Counted from the stretch's first letter, positions 1 to 6,944 are shown. The stretch is DNA of 7,956 nucleotides from Methanoculleus sp. (GCA_028698765.1 JAQVVW010000051.1:1-7956), one strand, 5' to 3'. Program-made: numbers and translations. Notes: generated from the sequence alone by a model not told the origin.

Positions 1-406
1 CGATGACCGAGTCGAGAACATCCCGCCGCTCGGTGTGGATACGGAAGATCAGGTCCATCCCGTCGTCGATGGTGATCGCAGGGCGGGCGTCGAGCACCCG
101 GTCGATGGCCGCGTAGTACTCCTCGACACTGGCGCCCCGGCGGGCGTAGGAGTGAATGCCTTCACGGGTACCGAGCGCCATCGAGACGTCGTCCTGGGTC
201 GAGAGGGGGTTGCACCCCGTGATGTATACCTCGGCTCCGCCTGCCGCAAGCGTCTCGACCAGCACCGCGGTCTTCGCCTCGACGTGCAGGGCCATGCCGA
301 CAGTCATGCCGGAAAACGGCTTCTCCTCGACAAAACGCTTCCGAATGGACGAGAGCACCGGCATATACTGCCGCGCCCACGCAATCTTTAGATCCCCAGA
401 CTCCAT
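1..406 (-). CDS. ahcY: Adenosylhomocysteinase family protein (S-adenosyl- or S-inosyl-homocysteine hydrolase), N-terminal part
   Basis: The minus frame from the ATG at 406 stays open to the window edge (135 codons), so the gene is truncated on the left and lacks its NAD-binding domain. Visible family features are W10-A and MPVL (residues 15-18), LHVEAKTA (40-47) with substrate-site H41, GGAEV (56-60), NPLSTQDDV (66-74) and IDDGMDL (113-119). The family cleaves S-adenosylhomocysteine, the by-product of SAM-dependent methylation, to homocysteine and a nucleoside using bound NAD. In Methanocaldococcus the homologue acts on S-inosylhomocysteine after deamination, so the substrate here is uncertain. 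The usual DDGGDL/DDGADL motif reads DDGMDL. The start is supported by GGTGG (412-416) five bases upstream and by the match beginning near residue 7. It is transcribed divergently from hisF. Family assignment is secure; substrate is inferred. Confidence 0.93.
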   Translation of the reverse strand, partial: MESGDLKIAWARQYMPVLSSIRKRFVEEKPFSGMTVGMALHVEAKTAVLVETLAAGGAEVYITGCNPLSTQDDVSMALGTREGIHSYARRGASVEEYYAAIDRVLDARPAITIDDGMDLIFRIHTERRDVLDSVI

Positions 407-433
407 AAAAACCACCAGACCTGTTATCCCGCC

Positions 434-445
434 CGGATATCCTCC
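434..445 (+). repeat. 12-base direct repeat, copy 1 (CGGATATCCTCC)
   Basis: CGGATATCCTCC occurs here and again, identically and in the same orientation, at 548-559. The core GGATATCC is palindromic. This copy lies 28 bases upstream of the ahcY start, inside its likely 5' leader; the other lies upstream of the candidate promoter. An exact 12-mer recurring within 371 bases is unlikely by chance, so a regulator-binding site is conceivable, but nothing else identifies the factor. Confidence 0.5.
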
Positions 446-474
446 GGTTTGCCTGTAAAAGTATCTTTCATGAG

Positions 475-482
475 TACTTAAA
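475..482 (-). promoter_or_regulatory. Possible TATA box for ahcY
   Basis: Read on the minus strand this is TTTAAGTA, the most AT-rich short block directly upstream of the ahcY start. Archaeal TATA boxes lie about 25 bases before the transcription start, which would put initiation near 452-455 and give a leader of roughly 47 bases. That agrees with the Shine-Dalgarno-like GGTGG seen five bases before the ATG. The match to a consensus archaeal TATA is weak and no BRE is obvious, so this is only a candidate. Confidence 0.3.
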
Positions 483-547
483 CGTAAGGGAGCAGCACGG
501 GCTCCAGGAGATCGGATTCGCCAGAGTGCATGTGCAACCTCTATTGA

Positions 548-559
548 CGGATATCCTCC
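548..559 (+). repeat. 12-base direct repeat, copy 2 (CGGATATCCTCC)
   Basis: This is identical to 434-445. It runs into the 9-base palindrome CTCCAGGAG (556-564), also present at 502-510. A third partial match, CGGATATCGCC, sits at 621-631. The copies are spaced 114 and 73 bases apart, start to start, across the divergent region. Confidence 0.5.
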
Positions 560-657
560 AGGAGCATTCCCGGAGTGTTCAGCCATTTTCCAGTCGCAAA
601 AATTAGAAACGGATTCCCACCGGATATCGCCATTGGGGGAGGCGGCTCGCGGGGAAT

Positions 658-670
658 GGGGAGCATCCCC
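658..670. repeat. Short perfect inverted repeat (5-bp stem, 3-base loop)
   Basis: GGGGA (658-662) pairs with TCCCC (666-670) around the loop GCA. There is no T-run on either side, so it does not look like an archaeal terminator. On the minus strand it contains the ATG (664-666) of a 41-codon ORF, so it could equally be a chance structure in GC-rich DNA. Confidence 0.3.
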
Positions 671-777
671 CCTGTCTCCAACCCGCACCTCTAGTGCTCG
701 AACTCCGGCCGCTCGCTTTGCTCCCGCCCGTAGCACATACCAAACCCTCATCACCTCCGCCTTCAAAACCACTACGC

Positions 778-1584
778 ATGGTTTTGACCAAGCGGATCAT
801 CCCCTGCCTGGACCTCAAGGACGGGCGGGTGGTCAAGGGCACGCACTTCGTCGGCCTGCGGGACGCCGGTGATCCCGTGGAACTCGCCCAGCGCTACAAC
901 GAGCAGGGCGCGGACGAGGTGGTCTTCCTCGACATCGCCGCCACAAGAGAGGACCGGAGCACGATCGTCGATGTCGTGCAGCGTGCGGCGGACGAACTCT
1001 TCCTCCCGCTCACCGTGGGCGGCGGCATCCGGACGATCGAGGATATGAAGCAGATCCTCCGGGCGGGCGCGGACAAGGTGAGCATCAACTCGAGCGCCGT
1101 CGCCGACCCGGGCCTGATCTCGCAGGGCGCGGAACGGTTCGGAACCCAGTGCATCGTCGTCGCCGTCGATGTCCGGCGCAACTACGACATGTTACCGGGA
1201 AAGACCCCGATCACCCTCGCCGACGGCCGGGAGTGCTGGTACGAGGTCGTCACCCACGGCGGAAGCCGGGGGACGGGGCTTGACGCTGTCGCCTGGGCGA
1301 CGGAGGCCGAAGAGCGCGGGGCGGGCGAGATCCTGCTCACCAGCATGGAGACCGACGGGACGAAGGAGGGGTTCGATATCCCGGTCACGAGAGCGGTCTC
1401 GGAGGCGGTCGGGATCCCGGTGGTCGCGAGCGGCGGCGTGGGGACGCTCGACCACTTCTACGAAGGGTTCACAAAAGGAAAGGCCGACGCCTGCCTTGCG
1501 GCAAGCGTCTTCCACTACGGCGAGTTCACCGTCCGCCAGGTGAAGGAGTACCTGGCGGAACGGGGTATCCCGGTACGGCTGTAA
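778..1584 (+). CDS. hisF: Imidazole glycerol phosphate synthase, cyclase subunit HisF
   Basis: This encodes a 268-residue (beta/alpha)8 barrel of the usual family length. With the glutaminase HisH, not present in this window, HisF uses ammonia and PRFAR to form imidazole glycerol phosphate and AICAR, linking histidine and purine synthesis in the cytoplasm. The N-terminus [18 protein letters not shown] carries catalytic D12, and D131 in VVAVDVRR is the second catalytic acid. Phosphate-binding segments are TVGGGIR (79-85) and VASGGVG (216-222), with [13 protein letters not shown] (188-200) between them. The ATG at 778 is chosen because family homology begins right after it; an in-frame extension back to 694 is low-complexity and unlike HisF. 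No Shine-Dalgarno sequence precedes it, so the mRNA may be leaderless. It stands apart from other his genes here, and its last 59 bases overlap pheT tail-to-tail. Confidence 0.98.
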   Translation: MVLTKRIIPCLDLKDGRVVKGTHFVGLRDAGDPVELAQRYNEQGADEVVFLDIAATREDRSTIVDVVQRAADELFLPLTVGGGIRTIEDMKQILRAGADKVSINSSAVADPGLISQGAERFGTQCIVVAVDVRRNYDMLPGKTPITLADGRECWYEVVTHGGSRGTGLDAVAWATEAEERGAGEILLTSMETDGTKEGFDIPVTRAVSEAVGIPVVASGGVGTLDHFYEGFTKGKADACLAASVFHYGEFTVRQVKEYLAERGIPVRL

Positions 1585-3181
1585 GGTCGAGCGCGAGCGC
1601 CGCGACCGGGTGCTCGAGGTCGAACGCCCTGAGAACGGCCGGGTGAACCTCCCCGAAGACCCCCACTATTCTCCCGTCGACGACGATATCGCCGCGGCGG
1701 CCGTCGAGGAACGCCGGGTCGGCCGACTCGATGACCGTGTAGGAGAGCGAGAGTTCCCGGCAGAGGACGTCCGCCGCCGCATAGGCCTCTGAGAAGTCGG
1801 CAGCCGGGTGGATGCTCACCGCCGCGGCCTGCTGGGAGGTGACGCAGTCCACGACCACGTCGCCCACCGTAAAGAGCCGCTGCGGGAGCTCGCGGTGCTT
1901 GTTCGCCTGGAGCATCTCCATCAGGAGAGGAAGGAGGTCGGTCCGGACCACCGTCTGCTCCTCGCTGATCGGGTGGAGCAGCCGCAGGGTTCCGGGCAGG
2001 GGCTCGCGCTGCATCTTCTCATACAGCACCCGCTCGCTAGAGAGGGTGAACGGCATCATCTCAAGATACCCGAGGCCGATCATCACCGACCTGACCGCTC
2101 CCGCGATGGCGGGGATCGGATGCTCCTTTGCGACCGTGGAGGTCTCCGGCAGGACTGCATCGAAGTTCTCGATGCCGTAGGCGATCGCCACGTCCTCAAA
2201 AACGTCCCAGTCGTGGAGGATGTCCGAACGGTAGCAGGGGACGAGCACCCGGACCCGTGAGTCGCCGTCGGGCTCCGCCCCGAACCGCATCCGGCGGAGA
2301 AGCCGCGAGATCTCCTCTCCCGTGAGGGAGAGGCCGAGGAGGGCGGAGCATTCCGCGACCGAGACCACCCGCTCCGCGGGGGCGAGCGTGGGCATCTCCT
2401 CTCCCTCGACGGTGACGCTCTCGACCGTCGCCCCGGCCTCGGCGAGCGCCGTGCAGATGATATTGACCGCCGTCATCACCGCTTTTCTGTCGGTGCCGGT
2501 GCAGTCGAGCAGGATGTTCTTCGTCGCCGACGTGACCCTCGTCAGCTCGCCGTTGATGATCGGCGGGAAGGAGAGCACCCGGTCGTCGGCATCGACGATC
2601 AGCGGGAACCGATCGAAGTTCTCCACCAGGTGGGCGTAGTCCCGGCCCTTCGGGTGGTCGGCGAGCATCTCCTCCATCGTCATCTCCCGCTCGAAGTCCA
2701 GCGGGACGAACGACCGCTCACGGGGCGAGGCGATGTAGCGGAAGGGCGGCGTGATCGCGTCCAGATCGTGGACGCCGATCGCCACCTTGCCCCGCCCGCG
2801 CCCGACCGCCCAGTGGAGGGCCTCCTGGAGGGCCATCAGGCTCTCGATTGCCTCCTCGTCGAGGTTGACGTTCCGGATCACCGCCGAGCCGAGATACGGC
2901 CGGATACGGGCAAGACCCGGGTCGACCGAGAAGGCGATCCCGGAAGGGCGGACGGTGTAGGCCGGCAACCCCTCCTCGATACCGAGGAACCCGCGCATCG
3001 CCCGGGCGACGCCCTCGGGAGAGTAGAGGTCCGGCCGGTCAGGGAAGAACTCGACGTCCACGTGGTCGTCCTCGATCCGCTCGATGTCGGCCCCGATCAT
3101 CGGAACGCGGTCGATGATCGTCTGCCGGTCGGTTCCGGCCAGCCGTTCCAGGTACCGGTAGGGTAACGTGATTATTGCCAT
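1526..3181 (-). CDS. pheT: Phenylalanyl-tRNA synthetase beta subunit (archaeal type)
   Basis: This 551-residue protein has the length typical of archaeal and eukaryotic PheRS beta, lacking the bacterial EMAP-like and C-terminal anticodon-binding extensions. An N-terminal domain (about 1-80) is followed by a B3/4 editing-type domain (about 85-265, with [15 protein letters not shown] at 127-141 and [15 protein letters not shown] at 217-231), a B5 domain (about 265-345, ending in [20 protein letters not shown] at 318-337) and a non-catalytic class II-like core (about 350-535). With PheS it forms the alpha2beta2 enzyme that charges tRNA-Phe and hydrolyses Tyr-tRNA-Phe. The ATG at 3181 is preceded by GGAGG eight bases upstream and lies two bases after the pheS stop, implying coupled translation. 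The last 19 or so residues are encoded antisense to the end of hisF and extend past the conserved fold. Confidence 0.97.
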   Translation of the reverse strand: MAIITLPYRYLERLAGTDRQTIIDRVPMIGADIERIEDDHVDVEFFPDRPDLYSPEGVARAMRGFLGIEEGLPAYTVRPSGIAFSVDPGLARIRPYLGSAVIRNVNLDEEAIESLMALQEALHWAVGRGRGKVAIGVHDLDAITPPFRYIASPRERSFVPLDFEREMTMEEMLADHPKGRDYAHLVENFDRFPLIVDADDRVLSFPPIINGELTRVTSATKNILLDCTGTDRKAVMTAVNIICTALAEAGATVESVTVEGEEMPTLAPAERVVSVAECSALLGLSLTGEEISRLLRRMRFGAEPDGDSRVRVLVPCYRSDILHDWDVFEDVAIAYGIENFDAVLPETSTVAKEHPIPAIAGAVRSVMIGLGYLEMMPFTLSSERVLYEKMQREPLPGTLRLLHPISEEQTVVRTDLLPLLMEMLQANKHRELPQRLFTVGDVVVDCVTSQQAAAVSIHPAADFSEAYAAADVLCRELSLSYTVIESADPAFLDGRRGDIVVDGRIVGVFGEVHPAVLRAFDLEHPVAALALDLTAVPGYPVPPGTPSPGGR

Positions 3182-3183
3182 GC

Positions 3184-4629
3184 TCACCGCCTCCCGCCGT
3201 AGGTGGGCGTCTCCCGGACCCACTCGACGTCGCTCCTGTAGAGCTGCCGGAGATCCCGCAGCCCGAGCCGGAGCATCGCCACCCGGCTGATCCCGAGGCC
3301 CCACGCGAGGACCTGGTGCTCGATCCCGAAGGGCGCGGTCACCTCCTCCCGGAAGATGCCCGCGCCGCCGAGTTCCACCCAGCCAAGCCCGTCGACATAG
3401 ACCTCCGGCTCCACGGAGGGTTCGGTGTAGGGGAAGTAGCCCGGCCGGAACCGGACTTTCTCAAAGCCCATCTTGGCGTAGAACTCTTTTAAGAACCCGA
3501 GGAGGTGGCGGAAGTTCACCCCTTCGTCCATCACGATCCCTTCGAGCTGCTCGAACTCCGCGAGGTGGGTGGGGTCGACCGCCTCCCGCCGGTAGACCCG
3601 GCCGATGCAGAACGCCCGTACCGGTGGCTCCGGGTTCGCGGCGAGGTGCTGAATGGAGAGGCTCGTCGTGTGCGTCCGGAGCACGCACTGCTCTGCCTTT
3701 GCGGCGCTCCAGGTGCCTCCCCAACCGGTAGACGAAGTCTCGCCGCCGTGCTCGTGCATGTCCCGGACGCGCTCGTACCCCGCCGGAAGCGGCCAGCGTT
3801 CGCCGAGGAAGAAGGTGTCCTGCATCTCCCGCGCCGGGTGATCCTGCGGCTGGAAGAGAGCGTCGAAGTTCCAGAACGAACTCTGCACGATCCCCCCCGC
3901 CATCTCCTCAAAGCCCATATCGAAGAGGGTGCGGCGCATCTCGTCGATGAGGCGCTGGTAGGGGTGGGTCTTGCCCGGATAGGCGCGTCTCGGGAGTTTC
4001 GTGACATCGTAGCGCCGGAGCGGGAGATCCTTCCACTCACCGGAGAGGATCTGCTCGCGGGTGAGCGTCTCCACCTCTTCCCGCAGGTCGAGCCCTGCCC
4101 TGAGGAGTTCGCGACCGCGAGGCGTTATTGAGACGGTATAGGCGACGGTCTCCTCCTCCTCGACGAGCCCGCGCTTCACGAGATCGCCAACCCCAACGCC
4201 ATCCTCGATCGCGCCGCTCCCGGAGAGCCTTGCAAACGCGGCCTCATCGGCCCCCGGGGCGGTCGTGCCGGTCTTCTCCACGACCCCGTCGCGGATGGCG
4301 ATCCAGCCTTTCTTGCGCATCCAGCCGATGGCGATCTTCGCAAGCGGATGGCTCTGGAGGTCGCGCATCGGGATCGTCTCCTCGAAACTCTCGAGCACCT
4401 GCCGCTCGGGGAGACCCTTTCCCATGTAGGCCCGCCCCTCCTCCGTCGGGACATACCGCCGTGAGACGTGCTTTGCCACGTCCACAAGCCCCCGCTCCCC
4501 GGCGAGGTTCGCGTACTGCACCACCGCTTCCCGGCGGGTATCCATCTTCTCCGCAAGGACGGCCGCGTCGGCCGACCCGGTCGCCTCCAGGGCGACCAGG
4601 AGCCTCTTCTCATTCAGCGTCAGTTCCAC
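3184..4629 (-). CDS. pheS: Phenylalanyl-tRNA synthetase alpha subunit (archaeal type)
   Basis: This 481-residue catalytic subunit activates phenylalanine and transfers it to tRNA-Phe, working with PheT as alpha2beta2. The N-terminal third (about 1-190) looks like the winged-helix DNA-binding-fold domains of archaeal PheS. The class II core follows: motif 1 region [12 protein letters not shown] (222-233), the PheRS signature [14 protein letters not shown] (262-275), motif 2 [10 protein letters not shown] (340-349) with R344 and R347, and motif 3 [14 protein letters not shown] (444-457) with R449. Two GTG starts are possible, at 4635 (overlapping the trpS stop as GTGA) and at 4629. I choose 4629 because GGAGG at 4637-4641 is seven bases from it but touches the earlier GTG too closely, and [11 protein letters not shown] looks like a family N-terminus. 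It then lies two bases after trpS and two before pheT. Confidence 0.96.
   Translation of the reverse strand: MELTLNEKRLLVALEATGSADAAVLAEKMDTRREAVVQYANLAGERGLVDVAKHVSRRYVPTEEGRAYMGKGLPERQVLESFEETIPMRDLQSHPLAKIAIGWMRKKGWIAIRDGVVEKTGTTAPGADEAAFARLSGSGAIEDGVGVGDLVKRGLVEEEETVAYTVSITPRGRELLRAGLDLREEVETLTREQILSGEWKDLPLRRYDVTKLPRRAYPGKTHPYQRLIDEMRRTLFDMGFEEMAGGIVQSSFWNFDALFQPQDHPAREMQDTFFLGERWPLPAGYERVRDMHEHGGETSSTGWGGTWSAAKAEQCVLRTHTTSLSIQHLAANPEPPVRAFCIGRVYRREAVDPTHLAEFEQLEGIVMDEGVNFRHLLGFLKEFYAKMGFEKVRFRPGYFPYTEPSVEPEVYVDGLGWVELGGAGIFREEVTAPFGIEHQVLAWGLGISRVAMLRLGLRDLRQLYRSDVEWVRETPTYGGRR
3190..3194 (-). promoter_or_regulatory. Shine-Dalgarno site of pheT
   Basis: On the minus strand GGAGG ends eight bases before the pheT ATG and is embedded in the last codons of pheS. 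It rules out an in-frame upstream extension that would otherwise run to 3304 inside pheS, and indicates coupled translation of the two PheRS subunits. Confidence 0.8.
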
Positions 4630-4631
4630 CG

Positions 4632-5888
4632 TCACACCTCCTCTGCAAGATGCTCAACTGAATCCATCTTATCCCGTAACTCCACAAGGAACGCCTGCAC
4701 CCGCTCATACGTCTCCTTCTTGCACTGCCCGCAGGTGAGTTCGCCGCTCTCGCACCGGCGGCGGAGGTCGGCGAGCTCCACGTCGTCTTCGAGCATGTGG
4801 AAGAGATTCAGGAGATAGACCGAGCAGGCGTCCGGCTCGCCCCCGAGACGCCTCTGCTCCTCAAGCGTCATCCGCCCGCCGGTCATCGCCGCCATGATCT
4901 TCTTCTTGATCGACTTGTCGGACTCGTAGAACCCGAACGAACTCTCCGGCACGCTGCTCGACATCTTCCCGCCCTGGAGCCCGGGCATGAAGATGTGGTA
5001 GGTCGACGAGGGGAGGTAGAACCCGAACCCGCCGTGAGCGATCTCGATCTCCCGGACGGCGTCCTCCACCCGCCCCTGCGGAAGGCCCGCGACGTCGACG
5101 TGGCCCGCGTACTTCTTCGAGCCCGGGAAGGCGCGGTGCACCGCCTCGATGGCCGCCTCGGGAGCGTTCTTCGACCGGACGCTGATATGGTCGCCGCGAT
5201 CCTCGACCGTGAACATCCGGAGTTTGTAGGCCACGTCCCGGGTGAGCCGGATATGCGGGTCCTGGTCGAGGCCGACCGGGACGACGGTGGGCGCAGGGCC
5301 GGCGTCGAGCTGCGGGAAGAGGATATCGGCCACCTGGGTGATGACGCTCATGGCATGGGAGAGCGAAGTATCGGGCCCGAACCCGTATATCGCCGACATC
5401 TCCGAGAAGTTCACCTTCGTGGCCGCCTCGAACGCGAGGTCCTTCAACCGCTCGTTCTTGCTCTGGTAGTAGGTCGTGCCCTCGAAACCGAGCGCATAGA
5501 GGGCCTTGAGGTACTCCTTCCCGTACTCGCGGCACTTCTCCCACGATATGCCGCGGACAGCGTGCGCTTCCCGGTCGGCGATGGCGATGTAGCCGTTTCC
5601 ACCCTGACGGACGTGCCAGACGACCTCTTTCATGACCATCAGATGCCCGAGGTGCGGGAGGCCCGAGGGCATGAACCCGGTCAGCACATGAAACGGGGTG
5701 CGGTTTTTGATGGCGTCGGCCACCAGGTTGTAGTCCCGGTGCCCGACGACGATACCCCTGCGCATAAACGACGGTACTTCGGGAAGCCTCTGTGCGGCCT
5801 CACTGATCGGCTCGATGCCGAACTCGGCAAAGAGTCTGTCTACATCGACGGTCTGGTTGTTCGACCACGGGTTCAGTTCTGAATGCAT
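4632..5888 (-). CDS. trpS: Tryptophanyl-tRNA synthetase (archaeal type)
   Basis: This 418-residue class I synthetase activates tryptophan with ATP and charges tRNA-Trp in the cytoplasm. The N-terminus LNPWS (5-9) and FGIEPI (23-28) is typical of archaeal TrpRS. The HIGH-type signature is PSGLPHLGH (74-82), the tRNA/ATP region reads PVGLDQDPHIRLTRD (204-218), and the KMSKS loop is GGKMSSS (306-312). The C-terminal domain carries C355, C379, C386 and C389, a C-x23-C-x6-C-x2-C pattern resembling the [4Fe-4S] motif reported for Thermotoga maritima TrpRS; cluster binding here is inference. The ATG at 5888 is 10 bases after the endA stop with only a weak Shine-Dalgarno (GTGAG about 11 bases upstream), suggesting coupled translation. 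It is the second gene of the endA-trpS-pheS-pheT operon. Confidence 0.97.
   Translation of the reverse strand: MHSELNPWSNNQTVDVDRLFAEFGIEPISEAAQRLPEVPSFMRRGIVVGHRDYNLVADAIKNRTPFHVLTGFMPSGLPHLGHLMVMKEVVWHVRQGGNGYIAIADREAHAVRGISWEKCREYGKEYLKALYALGFEGTTYYQSKNERLKDLAFEAATKVNFSEMSAIYGFGPDTSLSHAMSVITQVADILFPQLDAGPAPTVVPVGLDQDPHIRLTRDVAYKLRMFTVEDRGDHISVRSKNAPEAAIEAVHRAFPGSKKYAGHVDVAGLPQGRVEDAVREIEIAHGGFGFYLPSSTYHIFMPGLQGGKMSSSVPESSFGFYESDKSIKKKIMAAMTGGRMTLEEQRRLGGEPDACSVYLLNLFHMLEDDVELADLRRRCESGELTCGQCKKETYERVQAFLVELRDKMDSVEHLAEEV
4637..4641 (-). promoter_or_regulatory. Shine-Dalgarno site of pheS (decides start)
   Basis: On the minus strand GGAGG (within GGAGGTG) overlaps the last sense codons of trpS. 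Spacing to the GTG at 4629 is seven bases, while to the GTG at 4635 it is only one base. This favours a PheS two residues shorter than the longest frame and the same two-base intergenic spacing as pheS-pheT. Confidence 0.65.
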
Positions 5889-5898
5889 GTGCTGACGC

Positions 5899-6909
5899 TC
5901 ACAGTTTTATTCGGGCGAATTCGACGTATCTGATATCGGTGTTATATATGCAGGCAAACAACATCTTTTTTCTGACGCTGTGAGCAAGCCGGACGGAGCG
6001 GGAGACGGCGCTCATCGGCGTGGATGTCCCGGAGGGAACGGCGTGAACGAGCATCTCGGAATGGCTCATCTTTCCCGAGTAGACGCGGAAGTGGTGGCCG
6101 AACTTGTAGCCCGTCCGGGGGATGTAGCCCTTCTCCCGGAGGTCGGAGAAGACCCGTTCTTTTTCATGGATCTCGGCGTCTTTCTCTGCCGCCGCGTCGA
6201 AGAACTGCTCTGCGGTCATCGGTTCGCCGTCGCGCACGACCGAGAGGCAACGTCTGCGCATGAGGTAGATCGACTCGACCGGACGGAGGAGCAGCCGCTC
6301 GGCGTCGAGCCGCTTGCCATACCAGTCCTCTTCGAGCGGAGTTCCCGGCGACAGGTGGGCGAGCGCGTAGGTCCCAAAGAGCGTGGCCTCCACCGGCGTC
6401 GCGCACCCCGCAGGCTCCCCGATCCGGGGGAGATCCTGCACCCGCACCTCGTAGTAGGTCAGCTCGTCCTCGTCGTCGACGACCGCGAGGAGGTATTGTT
6501 TCCTCATGTTGACCGCGGCAAGCACGTCCTGGCTCAACCGATCGAAATTGACGATGTCCCGCTCGGAGAGAACCCGGATCATGTACCGGGACTTTCCGAC
6601 CCCGGGCTTGTGGCCGCGGCGGAAGACACGGAAATCCTGCGGGCCGGATTGAATCACGTATCCCCGTTCGCGAATGTCGCGGTAGACGAGGTACCGGCGG
6701 ATGAAGTTCGGCTGGCCGGCAAAGAGGCCGAGCAGGGCATCGAAACCGAAGTCTTTCACGTCGATCTTGCCCCGCTCCATGAGGTAGAGCGCCTCTTCGG
6801 GAGAGAGGCGGAGACCGGTTCCCTCGAGCCTGCCGTAGCCGCCCTGCTCGTAGAGCGCCCGTCCTTCACCGCCGAGGCGCACCCAGGTTCCGTCGAATGT
6901 TGCCAACAC
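5899..6909 (-). CDS. endA: tRNA-splicing endonuclease EndA (two-repeat archaeal type)
   Basis: This 336-residue protein is built from two copies of the archaeal tRNA intron endonuclease unit, the arrangement known from homodimeric EndA of Archaeoglobus type. It cuts bulge-helix-bulge introns in pre-tRNA. The C-terminal repeat looks active: RTGYKFGHHFRVY (265-277), HSEMLV (283-288) and SVRKKM (311-316) provide Y277, H283 and K314 as the likely catalytic triad. The N-terminal repeat aligns (GYVIQSGPQDFRVF at 83-96; NMRKQYLLAV at 134-143) but has F in place of the Tyr and K106 in place of the His, so it appears structural. The GTG at 6909 is the earliest start, since an in-frame TAG lies two codons upstream. 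No Shine-Dalgarno is visible and a possible TATA lies about 31 bases away, fitting a leaderless mRNA. It heads the aminoacyl-tRNA synthetase operon. Confidence 0.95.
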   Translation of the reverse strand: MLATFDGTWVRLGGEGRALYEQGGYGRLEGTGLRLSPEEALYLMERGKIDVKDFGFDALLGLFAGQPNFIRRYLVYRDIRERGYVIQSGPQDFRVFRRGHKPGVGKSRYMIRVLSERDIVNFDRLSQDVLAAVNMRKQYLLAVVDDEDELTYYEVRVQDLPRIGEPAGCATPVEATLFGTYALAHLSPGTPLEEDWYGKRLDAERLLLRPVESIYLMRRRCLSVVRDGEPMTAEQFFDAAAEKDAEIHEKERVFSDLREKGYIPRTGYKFGHHFRVYSGKMSHSEMLVHAVPSGTSTPMSAVSRSVRLAHSVRKKMLFACIYNTDIRYVEFARIKL

Positions 6910-6936
6910 GTGCTAAAGGTATTGGAAGTTCACGTT

Positions 6937-6944
6937 CATTAATG
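6937..6944. promoter_or_regulatory. Palindromic CATTAATG, possible shared TATA region
   Basis: This is the most AT-rich palindrome in the 98-base gap between the divergent endA and the surface-protein gene. It is centred about 31 bases from the endA GTG, which suits a TATA box for a leaderless endA transcript. In the plus direction a start about 25 bases downstream (near 6966) would leave a leader of about 40 bases, consistent with the GTGATC Shine-Dalgarno of the plus gene. Both assignments are inferred from spacing only. Confidence 0.35.

Larger units (their letters stand above)
407..777. other. Divergent intergenic region between ahcY and hisF
   Basis: These 371 bases separate two divergently transcribed genes and hold no convincing protein gene. 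They contain a 12-base direct repeat (434-445 and 548-559), a palindromic 9-mer CTCCAGGAG at 502-510 and 556-564, a small hairpin (658-670), and on the minus strand two short ORFs in one frame separated by a single TAG (738 down to 541). A weak TATA-like stretch for ahcY lies at 475-482. No clear TATA box or Shine-Dalgarno sequence precedes hisF. Another minus-strand 15-codon ORF (424-471) begins upstream of the predicted ahcY transcription start and is probably chance. Confidence 0.8.

Noticed and set aside
424..471. 15-codon minus-strand ORF ([15 protein letters not shown]) before ahcY as a leader peptide
   Set aside because: It begins upstream of the predicted transcription start, has no good ribosome-binding site and shows no codon run suggesting attenuation.
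658..670. GGGGA/TCCCC hairpin as a transcription terminator
   Set aside because: No U-rich tract follows on either strand and no gene ends nearby.
694..777. In-frame N-terminal extension of hisF starting at 694
   Set aside because: The extra 28 residues are Pro/Leu/Ser-rich, unlike HisF, and homology begins exactly at [12 protein letters not shown] from 778.
3182..3304. In-frame N-terminal extension of pheT inside pheS
   Set aside because: It would overlap the conserved motif 3 region of pheS; the ATG at 3181 has a well-spaced GGAGG and family-like N-terminus [14 protein letters not shown].
4797..5882. Long plus-strand ORF (361 codons) antisense to trpS
   Set aside because: Arg/Asp/Val/Gly-rich with no recognisable motif; long antisense frames are expected opposite GC-rich genes, and trpS itself is unmistakable.
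5980..6942. Plus-strand ORF (320 codons) antisense to endA
   Set aside because: Composition typical of a shadow frame; the minus strand encodes a clear two-repeat EndA.
6917..6943. Eight-codon ORF ending just before the endA start as a regulatory uORF
   Set aside because: It overlaps the candidate TATA palindrome, so it would not be transcribed; its only use is that its TAG fixes the endA start.
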